Below, piece by piece: positions 1 to 5,151 of a DNA stretch of 5,819 nt; position 1 is the first letter of the stretch, and each line of letters starts with the position of its first letter. Source of the stretch: Methylotenera_A sp031429035 (GTDB lineage: Bacteria; Pseudomonadota; Gammaproteobacteria; Burkholderiales; Methylophilaceae); the NCBI GenBank assembly GCA_031429035.1, contig JANOYU010000142.1, forward strand, positions 1 to 5,819, read 5' to 3'. The translations under genes were made by a program, and so were the position numbers. A model generated the notes under the pieces. That model was given only the letters and a program-made list of their open reading frames with translations. It made no database searches and was not told the origin of the DNA.

Positions 1-420
1 GTCTTGGCCATGCGTGGTGTAGGGGTCGAGCGCGACATCGGTAATGACACCCAATTCAGGATATGCGCTTTTTAGCGCTTTAATCGTGCGCGGCACAAGA
101 CCCTTATCGTTAAAGGCTTCTAGGGCATCAAGGCTTTTAAATTGTTGATCGACCACAGGGAAAAGCGCCAATGCTGGAATACCTAATTTAACACATTCAC
201 CAGCAGTTTTAAGCAGCACATCAATGCTTTGGCGCTGCACTCCAGGCATCGATTTGACGGCTTCGGTGCGGTTTTCACCTTCTAATACAAAAACAGGATA
301 AATTAAATCGTTTGTCGTCAGCACGTTTTCGCGCATCAATCGGCGAGAGAACTCATCTTTGCGCATGCGGCGCGGACGGATTGCTAGGAACATATTTTTA
401 GTTTCTTTTGGATTCGTCAT
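1..420 (-). CDS. hemB: Delta-aminolevulinic acid dehydratase (porphobilinogen synthase), N-terminal 140 codons; 3' end outside window
   Basis: HemB condenses two 5-aminolevulinate molecules to porphobilinogen in the cytoplasmic haem/tetrapyrrole pathway. The visible 140 residues begin MTNPKETKNMFLAIRPRRMR. They include the family segments LIYPVFVLEGEN (about residues 39-50), SMPGVQRQSID (57-67), LGIPALALFPVVD (79-91) and ITDVALDPYTTHGQD (126-140). The last segment matches the aspartate-type metal-site signature DxALDx(Y/F)x3G(H/Q)D, not the DxCxC zinc type, so a zinc-independent, Mg-stimulated enzyme is inferred. Catalytic lysines lie beyond the window edge. Two tandem ATGs (423-421 and 420-418) are possible starts. 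The Shine-Dalgarno AAAGGA (432-427), which overlaps the trpC stop, is 6 nt from the second and 3 nt from the first, so 420 was chosen. Only 10 bp separate trpC from this start, which suggests cotranscription. The family assignment is secure. Confidence 0.96.
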   Translation of the reverse strand, partial: MTNPKETKNMFLAIRPRRMRKDEFSRRLMRENVLTTNDLIYPVFVLEGENRTEAVKSMPGVQRQSIDVLLKTAGECVKLGIPALALFPVVDQQFKSLDALEAFNDKGLVPRTIKALKSAYPELGVITDVALDPYTTHGQD

Positions 421-430
421 CATTAATCCT

Positions 431-1219
431 TTAAGCAAATACTTTTTTCAATTCAGTGCCTGGGTCATCTTGACGCATAAACGCCTCACCCACCAAAAAT
501 GAATGTACATGATTGTCGCGCATTAATTTCACATCATCCACCGTAAAAATGCCACTTTCGGTAACAATAATTTTGTCTGAACCTATGCGTGGCAACAAGT
601 CTAGCGTGGTTTGCAGCGTGACATCAAAGGTGCGCAAGTTGCGGTTATTTATGCCAAGTAAGGGTGTATTCAATTGCAAAGCTAAATCTAACTCTTTGCC
701 ATTATGTACCTCTACCAACACCGCCATGCCTAAATTTTGCGCTACAGTTTCCAGCTCGCGCATTTTGGCCAAATCAATCGCAGCCGCAATCAGCAAAATG
801 CAATCGGCGCCCATAGCGCGTGCTTCGTAAACTTGGTAAGCATCTATCATAAAATCTTTGCGCAGCACGGGCAAACTGCAAGCCGCACGCGCTTGTTTTA
901 AATAGTCAGCACTGCCTTGAAAATACTCAACGTCAGTGAGTACTGACAAACATGCTGCGCCGCCAGCCGCATAGCTTTTGGCGATTTCAGCCGGGTTAAA
1001 ATCTGCGCGAATTATTCCTTTTGAAGGGCTGGCTTTTTTAATTTCGGCGATGACAGCCGCATTACCCGCAGCGATTTTTGCACGAATAGCGCCAATAAAA
1101 TCACGCGGTTTTGGCATGCTTTCGGCTGATGCTCTGACAGCCAATAGCGGTGCGGCTTGCAGAGCATCGTTTAGCTCTCGGCGTTTGGTTTCTAGTATTT
1201 TATTTAAAATATCTGACAT
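431..1219 (-). CDS. trpC: Indole-3-glycerol phosphate synthase
   Basis: A single-domain cytoplasmic TIM-barrel enzyme of 262 residues, the usual length for a stand-alone TrpC. It closes carboxyphenylamino-deoxyribulose phosphate to indole-3-glycerol phosphate with loss of CO2 and water. Catalytic positions known from the family are all present: E59 and K61 in AEIKKASPSKG (58-68), K121 in LRKDFMID (119-126), E170 in VLVEVH (167-172), N191 in GINNRNL (189-195) and S222 in VTESGI (219-224). The phosphate-binding LVGEAFM is at 242-248. No TrpF domain is fused, so phosphoribosyl-anthranilate isomerase must be encoded elsewhere. The Shine-Dalgarno is poor (only AGAAA close to the ATG), so translation may depend on coupling to the upstream lipoprotein gene, 19 bp away. 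It is separated from trpD by that gene and a 161-bp gap. Confidence 0.98.
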   Translation of the reverse strand: MSDILNKILETKRRELNDALQAAPLLAVRASAESMPKPRDFIGAIRAKIAAGNAAVIAEIKKASPSKGIIRADFNPAEIAKSYAAGGAACLSVLTDVEYFQGSADYLKQARAACSLPVLRKDFMIDAYQVYEARAMGADCILLIAAAIDLAKMRELETVAQNLGMAVLVEVHNGKELDLALQLNTPLLGINNRNLRTFDVTLQTTLDLLPRIGSDKIIVTESGIFTVDDVKLMRDNHVHSFLVGEAFMRQDDPGTELKKVFA

Positions 1220-1238
1220 ATTTTTCTATTCGTATGCT

Positions 1239-1700
1239 TTATTCATAAGTCTTGCCGTTATGTTTTAACCAGCCGCCTTGGTGTGTGCCACGCGGATCTT
1301 TGTGCGTCCAATGCACGGTGCCACCTTTTGGCGTATAAATATATTCGCCCTTGTATTCAACTGTATCGCCTTCTTTTATATCTGCCACGCGTGGCGCCAA
1401 ATCAATATTATGCGCGATTAATATGGTGATATTGTCACTAACTTGTAGCAAAAACTTTTGGTGTTGCGAGCCTTTGGTATCGTCTTTTAGTAGTTTTTTA
1501 ACCAAGCCAATGCCTTGCACCAGTGGCAAATTGCGTTGCGCACCAAAGGCTTCAACAATTGCCCCTGCATCCATTTCTTGCAAGGTTTGCACGTTTGGCT
1601 TAACCGCATCTGCAACAGCAACCGGGCTGTTATTGGTGTTGTTAGGTTTGCATGCAAACAATAACAACAGTAAACTAAAACAAGCTATTTTTCTCAACAT
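1239..1700 (-). CDS. Small predicted lipoprotein, DUF3465-like, function unknown
   Basis: A 153-residue protein with a lipoprotein signal: positive MLRKI, a hydrophobic run SLLLLLF (9-15) and the lipobox LFAC with Cys at residue 17. Lys at +2 does not signal inner-membrane retention, so an outer-membrane periplasmic face is likely. Phe at lipobox position -2 is a little unusual. After an Asn/Pro/Ala-rich linker (18-37) comes a compact domain of about 100 residues with GIGLVKKLLKDDTKGSQHQK (63-82), IAHNIDLAPR (95-104), GDTVEYKGEY (111-120), HWTHKDPRGTH (130-140) and GGW (142-144). From memory this pattern matches the DUF3465 family, predicted as a small OB-like beta domain; no biochemical role is known to me. 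No tryptophan-related motif is seen. The ATG at 1700 is the only start that keeps the signal peptide; its ribosome site is weak. It lies between trpD and trpC and probably shares a transcript with trpC. Confidence 0.85.
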   Translation of the reverse strand: MLRKIACFSLLLLLFACKPNNTNNSPVAVADAVKPNVQTLQEMDAGAIVEAFGAQRNLPLVQGIGLVKKLLKDDTKGSQHQKFLLQVSDNITILIAHNIDLAPRVADIKEGDTVEYKGEYIYTPKGGTVHWTHKDPRGTHQGGWLKHNGKTYE

Positions 1701-1742
1701 AAGTTGTACTCAAATTCTACAAAATACTTAAAACATACTAAA

Positions 1743-1833
1743 AAGCGCGTCGGGCGGTTACCCTCCACCGCTACCAGGTGGGCGATTTTACGACTCTATT
1801 TGTCACCGATATTGCTTTATTCTTCGCGCGCTT
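1743..1833. repeat. Compact GC-rich inverted-repeat element between trpD and the lipoprotein gene
   Basis: The 161-bp gap 1701-1861 has no convincing gene but holds a GC-rich island in an AT-rich spacer. AAGCGCG (1743-1749) and CGCGCTT (1827-1833) are exact inverted repeats that bound it. Inside lies a perfect hairpin CCACC (1765-1769) / GGTGG (1777-1781) with a 7-nt loop. A competing pairing CGGT (1755-1758) / ACCG (1767-1770) uses part of the same arm. It could be a mobile or dispersed intergenic repeat, a structured 5' leader for the lipoprotein-trpC transcript, or a small RNA. On the minus strand the longest tiny frame starts GTG at 1805 and stops after 11 codons, too little to call. The element is distinct in composition, but its identity is not recognised. 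Confidence 0.5.
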
Positions 1834-1844
1834 AAACTTTATTC

Positions 1845-1876
1845 AAAAAAAATTTATCAAGTTAACTTGAAATTTT
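1845..1876 (-). terminator. Possible weak Rho-independent terminator overlapping the trpD stop codon
   Basis: TCAAGTTAACTTGA (1857-1870) is a perfect 14-bp palindrome covering the trpD stop TAA. On the transcript it can form a 5-bp stem with a UUAA loop. AAAAUU (1876-1871) can extend the stem by pairing with AAUUUU across a 2-nt bulge. An uninterrupted T8 run (1852-1845 read on the minus strand, with the T's at 1855-1853 just before A-free sequence) follows the stem. The stem is short and AT-rich, so it would be an inefficient terminator; partial read-through into the downstream genes is plausible. Confidence 0.45.
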
Positions 1877-2890
1877 AATTAGTTGTTGTAATTTTTCTAA
1901 GGCTGCGCCACTATCGATTACTTTTGCGGCATGCGTGATACCCGCATGGATATTGGCTTGCAGGCCTGCTGTATAAATGGCTGCACCCGCATTTAACAAC
2001 ACAATATCGCGCGCCGCGCTTTGTCTGCCCGCATTAGATTTGCCATTTAGTACATCTAATATCATGGTTTTTGATTGTTCTGCGTTTTCAACCCTAATAC
2101 TTTTTAAGGCATGTAGCTTTAAGCCAAATTGCGCAGGGTTAAGCGTAAATTGGCGCACTTTGCCATCTTTTAACTCTGCCACATATGTGTCGCCAGTAAA
2201 CGAAATTTCATCCATGCCATCGGCGCCATGCACCACTAGTACATGTTCACTGCCCAAGTTTTGCAGTACTTTTGCCAACTTTAAAGTGAGGTCTTTACTG
2301 AACACGCCCATGAGTTGGCGCTTGGCTGATGCGGGATTGGTGAGTGGGCCGAGCAAATTAAAAATAGTGCGCACACCTAGCTCACGGCGCACAGGTGCGG
2401 CGTGTTTCATGGCGCTGTGGTGATTGGGCGCAAACATAAATCCTATATCGATATCGCTTACACAATTTGCCACTTGCGCAGGCGTTAAATTCACGTTTAC
2501 GCCTAGCGCTTCTAACACATCGGCGCTGCCACAAGTACTAGAAACCGAGCGCCCGCCATGCTTAGCGACCTTTGCGCCCGCTGCTGCTGCAACAAACGCA
2601 GCGCAAGTAGAAACATTAAAAGTTTGAATACCATCGCCGCCGGTGCCGCAAGTGTCGATTAAATGTGCGGAATCAGCAATTTCCACTTTGGTGGAAAGTG
2701 CGCGCATGACGGTAGCTGCAGCGGTGATTTCATCCACACTTTCGCCCTTTACTCGCAAAGCAATCACCAAGCCTGCGATTTGCGCAGGCGTTAGTTCTCC
2801 ACCCATCACTTGCTGCATAACGGCGAGCATATCGGTATGGCTTAAATCTTGACCAGTCAATACGTGTTCAAGTGCTTGTTTATAGTTCAT
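1862..2890 (-). CDS. trpD: Anthranilate phosphoribosyltransferase
   Basis: A cytoplasmic enzyme that joins anthranilate to PRPP, giving N-(5-phosphoribosyl)anthranilate and pyrophosphate. At 342 residues it is the normal length of a stand-alone TrpD with no fused glutaminase. An alpha-helical N-terminal domain (about 1-75) precedes the nucleoside-phosphorylase-like domain. Motifs visible are the PRPP loop DTCGTGGDG (79-87), NVST (92-95), KHGGRSVSSTCGSADVLEAL (110-129), the anthranilate-binding region HHSAMKHAAPVRREL (157-171) with FNLLGPLTNP (177-186), and the metal-binding DGMDE (224-228). The start ATG at 2890 gives the expected MNYKQAL start; upstream GGTGA (2898-2894) is a modest ribosome site. 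It follows trpG after 58 bp containing a repeat hairpin. Its stop codon lies within a palindrome that may be a terminator. Confidence 0.98.
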   Translation of the reverse strand: MNYKQALEHVLTGQDLSHTDMLAVMQQVMGGELTPAQIAGLVIALRVKGESVDEITAAATVMRALSTKVEIADSAHLIDTCGTGGDGIQTFNVSTCAAFVAAAAGAKVAKHGGRSVSSTCGSADVLEALGVNVNLTPAQVANCVSDIDIGFMFAPNHHSAMKHAAPVRRELGVRTIFNLLGPLTNPASAKRQLMGVFSKDLTLKLAKVLQNLGSEHVLVVHGADGMDEISFTGDTYVAELKDGKVRQFTLNPAQFGLKLHALKSIRVENAEQSKTMILDVLNGKSNAGRQSAARDIVLLNAGAAIYTAGLQANIHAGITHAAKVIDSGAALEKLQQLIKISS

Positions 2891-2908
2891 TATTCACCAA
2901 TTTAACTT

Positions 2909-2943
2909 CCCTCTCCCTAGCCCTCTCCCATCAAGGGAGAGGG
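2909..2943. repeat. CCCTCTCCC-type intergenic repeat hairpin between trpG and trpD
   Basis: Two direct copies of CCCTCTCCC (2909-2917 and 2921-2929, separated by TAG) are followed after a 5-nt loop by the exact inverse GGGAGAGGG (2935-2943). Either copy can pair with the right arm, and the nearer one gives a perfect 9-bp GC-rich hairpin with loop ATCAA. Similar CCCTCTCCCTA-type intergenic repeats are common in proteobacterial genomes (general knowledge), so this is probably a dispersed repeat. It starts 5 bp after the trpG stop and ends before the trpD ribosome site. There is no T-run after the stem in the direction of transcription, so it is not a standard terminator. Confidence 0.75.
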
Positions 2944-2948
2944 GATAC

Positions 2949-3515
2949 TTAGTAGGTCTTCAGAAAATTATCTAAAAGCGCGTGGCCATGTTCAGTTAGC
3001 ACCGATTCTGGGTGAAACTGTACGCCTTCTACCGCTAAATTTTTATGCTTTACGCCCATAATTTCACCATCGTCAGTCCAAGCAGTAATTTCTAAGCAAT
3101 CAGGAATACTCTCACGCTCGATGACCAGCGAGTGATAACGCGTAGCGATGTAGGGGTTGGGCAGATTTTTAAATACGCCGATATTTTTGTGGTGAATTAA
3201 CGATGTTTTGCCGTGCATTAGCGTCTTGGCTTTAATAATTTTGCCGCCAAACGCTTGGCCGATACTTTGGTGACCCAAGCAAACGCCTAACAGCGGAATT
3301 TTGCCTGCAAATTCTTTAATTAGCGCCAAGCTAATACCTGCCTCATTCGGCGTGCAAGGGCCTGGTGAAATGACGATTTTTTCTGGTTTTAAGGCAGCAA
3401 TTTTATTTAGGTCTATCTCGTCATTTCTATAAACCTGTACATCTTGTCCCAGCTCACCCAAATATTGCACCAAGTTATAGGTGAAGGAGTCGTAATTATC
3501 AATCATCAACAACAT
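2949..3515 (-). CDS. trpG: Anthranilate synthase component II (glutamine amidotransferase)
   Basis: The class I glutaminase subunit that releases ammonia from glutamine for TrpE. The 188 residues form one GATase domain with no fusion. The catalytic triad is visible: Cys79 in LLGVCLGHQSIGQAFGG (75-91), and His168 and Glu170 in GVQFHPES (164-171). The oxyanion-loop region ISPGPCTPNEAG (49-60), HGKTS (101-105) and RYHSLVIE (126-133) are also conserved. TrpG and PabA cannot be told apart reliably by sequence. Its place directly after trpE argues for TrpG, and it may also serve PabB if no separate pabA exists. The ATG overlaps the trpE stop as TAATG, and GGAG (3526-3523) lies 7 nt upstream inside the trpE coding end. 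This arrangement implies translational coupling and equal subunit supply. Confidence 0.97.
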   Translation of the reverse strand: MLLMIDNYDSFTYNLVQYLGELGQDVQVYRNDEIDLNKIAALKPEKIVISPGPCTPNEAGISLALIKEFAGKIPLLGVCLGHQSIGQAFGGKIIKAKTLMHGKTSLIHHKNIGVFKNLPNPYIATRYHSLVIERESIPDCLEITAWTDDGEIMGVKHKNLAVEGVQFHPESVLTEHGHALLDNFLKTY

Positions 3516-5026
3516 TATTTTGCTCCAATACTGTCATGGCTTTGATTATCAAGCCCGAGCTGAACCAGCTCCGCCGCACGTAGCACCGCTTTGGCTTTAT
3601 TTTGCGTTTCTTCCCATTCACTTTGCGCAATAGAATCAGCCACAATGCCCGCCCCCGCTTGCACGTAGAGCATATTATTTTTAATCACGCCTGTTCTAAT
3701 GGCAATGGCAACATCCATATCGCCATCAAATCCCAAATAGCCCACTGCGCCTGCATAAATGCCACGTTTGCTCGGTTCTAACTCGTCAATAATTTCCATC
3801 GCGCGTACTTTCGGCGCGCCAGAAACGGTGCCTGCGGGGAATGTCGCTTTTAAGACATCAATCGCATCCAGCTCAGGTTTTAGCTTTCCTTCGACATTGC
3901 TGACGATGTGCATGACGTGGCTATAACGTTCTATCAGCATATTATCGGTGACTTTTACCGTGCCAATTTGTGCCACACGGCCAACATCATTTCGGCCTAA
4001 ATCCATCAGTTGCACATGTTCAGCGCGCTCTTTTGGGTCGGCTAAAAGCTCATCGGCCAGCGCTAAATCTTGCTCGCGTGTTTTGCCGCGTGGGCGCGTG
4101 CCAGCAATCGGCCGCGAGGTTACCACGCCGTCGTCTAAACGCACTAAAATCTCTGGCGAAGCGCCAACTACATGATGATCACCCATATCGTAATAAAACA
4201 TATACGGCGATGGATTTAAGCTGCGAAGCGCGCGGTAAAGTGACAACGGCGGCGCAGAAAATGGCTGCGACATGCGCTGACTTAACACTACCTGCATAAT
4301 GTCGCCTTCTAAAATATAGTTTTGCGCAGTTTTAACGGCAGCTTTAAAATTAGCTTCACCAAATTCTGATGTGGCTTGCGTTTTGGCTGCGGGCGCAGAT
4401 TGTGGAATCTCAACCGTATTGCGCAACATGCTCACTAGCTGGGTCAAGCGCACTTGTGCGTTTTCGTAAGCATTTACATCATTTGGGTTGGCATACACAA
4501 TAAAATACAGCTTGCCGCTTAAATTATCCACCACTGCAATTTCTTCAGAAACCATCAACAGTACATCTGGTGTATTAATTGCGTCTGGCTTGCTTGTGTG
4601 CGCTAGACGCTTTTCAATATAGCGAATGGTTTCATAGCCAAAATAGCCTGCCAGCCCGCCAGTAAAGCGCGGCAGTGCAGCGTTGTTGGCTGGCGGCGTT
4701 TTAAAACGCACTTGAAATGCTTTAACAAAATCAAGCGCATTGGTGTTTTCATGCGTTTCTAAAACTTGTTTATCTTGAATAACTTGCACGGTAAAACCAT
4801 TGGCAACAATGCGCGTTTTGGCGGGCAAGCCAATAATAGAGTAACGCCCGAAACGCTCGCCACCTTGCACGCTTTCTAACAAATATGAAAACGGTGCATT
4901 GGCGAGTTTTAGGTAAAGTGAAAGCGGTGTGTCGAGGTCTGCAAACGTTTCTAAAACCAGCGGAATGCGGTTATAGCCTTGTTTAGCGAGTGCGCTAAAT
5001 TCGGTTTGGGTAAGCGGTGACAACAT
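3515..5026 (-). CDS. trpE: Anthranilate synthase component I
   Basis: Converts chorismate plus ammonia (from TrpG) to anthranilate, the first committed step to tryptophan. The 503 residues are typical for proteobacterial TrpE. The N-terminal regulatory element LLESVQGGERFGRYS (49-63) carries the LLES tryptophan-binding motif, so feedback inhibition by tryptophan is expected. The C-terminal chorismate-binding domain shows QVVLSQRMS (245-253), GASPEILVRL (288-297), PIAGTRPRG (306-314), HVQLMDLGRNDVGRVA (337-352), TFPAGTVSGAPKVRAMEIID (395-414) and the metal-site region near SEWEETQNKA (469-478). PIAGT, rather than the PIKGT of aminodeoxychorismate synthase, supports TrpE over PabB. A clear ribosome site GAGGA (5037-5033) lies 6 nt before the ATG. 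The upstream Trp-rich leader suggests attenuation control. There is a one-base overlap with trpG. Confidence 0.98.
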   Translation of the reverse strand: MLSPLTQTEFSALAKQGYNRIPLVLETFADLDTPLSLYLKLANAPFSYLLESVQGGERFGRYSIIGLPAKTRIVANGFTVQVIQDKQVLETHENTNALDFVKAFQVRFKTPPANNAALPRFTGGLAGYFGYETIRYIEKRLAHTSKPDAINTPDVLLMVSEEIAVVDNLSGKLYFIVYANPNDVNAYENAQVRLTQLVSMLRNTVEIPQSAPAAKTQATSEFGEANFKAAVKTAQNYILEGDIMQVVLSQRMSQPFSAPPLSLYRALRSLNPSPYMFYYDMGDHHVVGASPEILVRLDDGVVTSRPIAGTRPRGKTREQDLALADELLADPKERAEHVQLMDLGRNDVGRVAQIGTVKVTDNMLIERYSHVMHIVSNVEGKLKPELDAIDVLKATFPAGTVSGAPKVRAMEIIDELEPSKRGIYAGAVGYLGFDGDMDVAIAIRTGVIKNNMLYVQAGAGIVADSIAQSEWEETQNKAKAVLRAAELVQLGLDNQSHDSIGAK

Positions 5027-5040
5027 AAAAAATCCTCAAT
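5027..5040 (-). promoter_or_regulatory. trpE ribosome binding site with potential anti-Shine-Dalgarno partner
   Basis: GAGGA (5037-5033) followed by six T's precedes the trpE ATG and is the best ribosome site in the window. AGGAU here can pair with GUCCU (5078-5074), which is also the 3' arm of the inner leader hairpin. The two pairings exclude each other, so leader folding could affect trpE translation as well as transcription; this is inference. Confidence 0.6.
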
Positions 5041-5060
5041 ATTCTAATTAAATTTAAATG

Positions 5061-5114
5061 GGCGAAGCAAAATAGGACGTTATAAAAATTAACGCCAACC
5101 GTTTTGCCATCGCC
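5061..5114 (-). promoter_or_regulatory. Nested hairpins of the trp leader (candidate attenuator)
   Basis: On the transcript an outer stem pairs GGCGA-UG-GCAAAA (5114-5102) with UUUUGC-U-UCGCC (5072-5061): eleven Watson-Crick pairs around one small internal mismatch/bulge. An inner hairpin pairs GGCGUUA (5096-5090) with UAACG-U-CC (5082-5075), seven pairs with one bulged U and a 7-nt loop. The inner hairpin is followed by UAUUUU (5074-5069), which could act as a weak terminator tract, but the same U's form the 3' arm of the outer stem. The 5' arms contain all three Trp codons of trpL and its stop region, so a ribosome stalled there would unfold them. The structure was read by eye; no folding energy was computed. 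Confidence 0.7.
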
Positions 5115-5133
5115 AACTTAGATTAATGAACAT
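5089..5133 (-). CDS. trpL: trp operon leader peptide, 14 residues with three tryptophans
   Basis: The frame ATG...TAA encodes MFINLSWRWQNGWR, with Trp codons at positions 7, 9 and 13. Three TGG codons in 14, placed 62 bp before trpE and inside nested inverted repeats, is the classical signature of a tryptophan attenuation leader. In such systems ribosome stalling at Trp codons during tryptophan shortage alters leader RNA folding and raises expression of the structural genes. The start lies 18 nt after the rpe stop and in the same frame. The ribosome site is only AGAAAG (5146-5141), 7 nt from the ATG. The Trp7, Arg8, Trp9 and Gln10 codons fall in the 5' arm of the outer stem; Trp13, Arg14 and the stop fall in the 5' arm of the inner hairpin. 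The peptide itself is presumably nonfunctional. Assignment is by composition, position and structure, not by homology. Confidence 0.85.
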   Translation of the reverse strand: MFINLSWRWQNGWR

Positions 5134-5151
5134 ATGAGAACTTTCTATTAT

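Noticed and set aside
421..423. First of the two tandem ATGs as the hemB start
   Set aside because: It would be only 3 nt from the Shine-Dalgarno, while the second ATG has a 6-nt spacing. The difference is one Met, so the choice is not certain.
513..830. Plus-strand open frame of 105 codons
   Set aside because: It lies wholly antisense to trpC, has no recognisable domain and is a codon-bias shadow. The same applies to the plus-strand frames at 978-1268, 1351-1731, 1977-2423, 2424-2627, 2643-2852, 3948-4175, 3970-4299 and 5588-5800.
2909..2943. Rho-independent terminator between trpG and trpD
   Set aside because: The stem is strong but no T-run follows it on the minus strand; the downstream bases are purine-rich. 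Repeat is the better description.
2909..2943. CRISPR-like array from the repeated CCCTCTCCC units
   Set aside because: The units are 9 bp with a 3-bp gap, there are only two direct copies, and there are no spacers or cas genes.
3515..5026. pabB (aminodeoxychorismate synthase) instead of trpE
   Set aside because: The motif is PIAGT, not PIKGT, the N-terminal LLES tryptophan site is present, and trpG, trpD and trpC follow.
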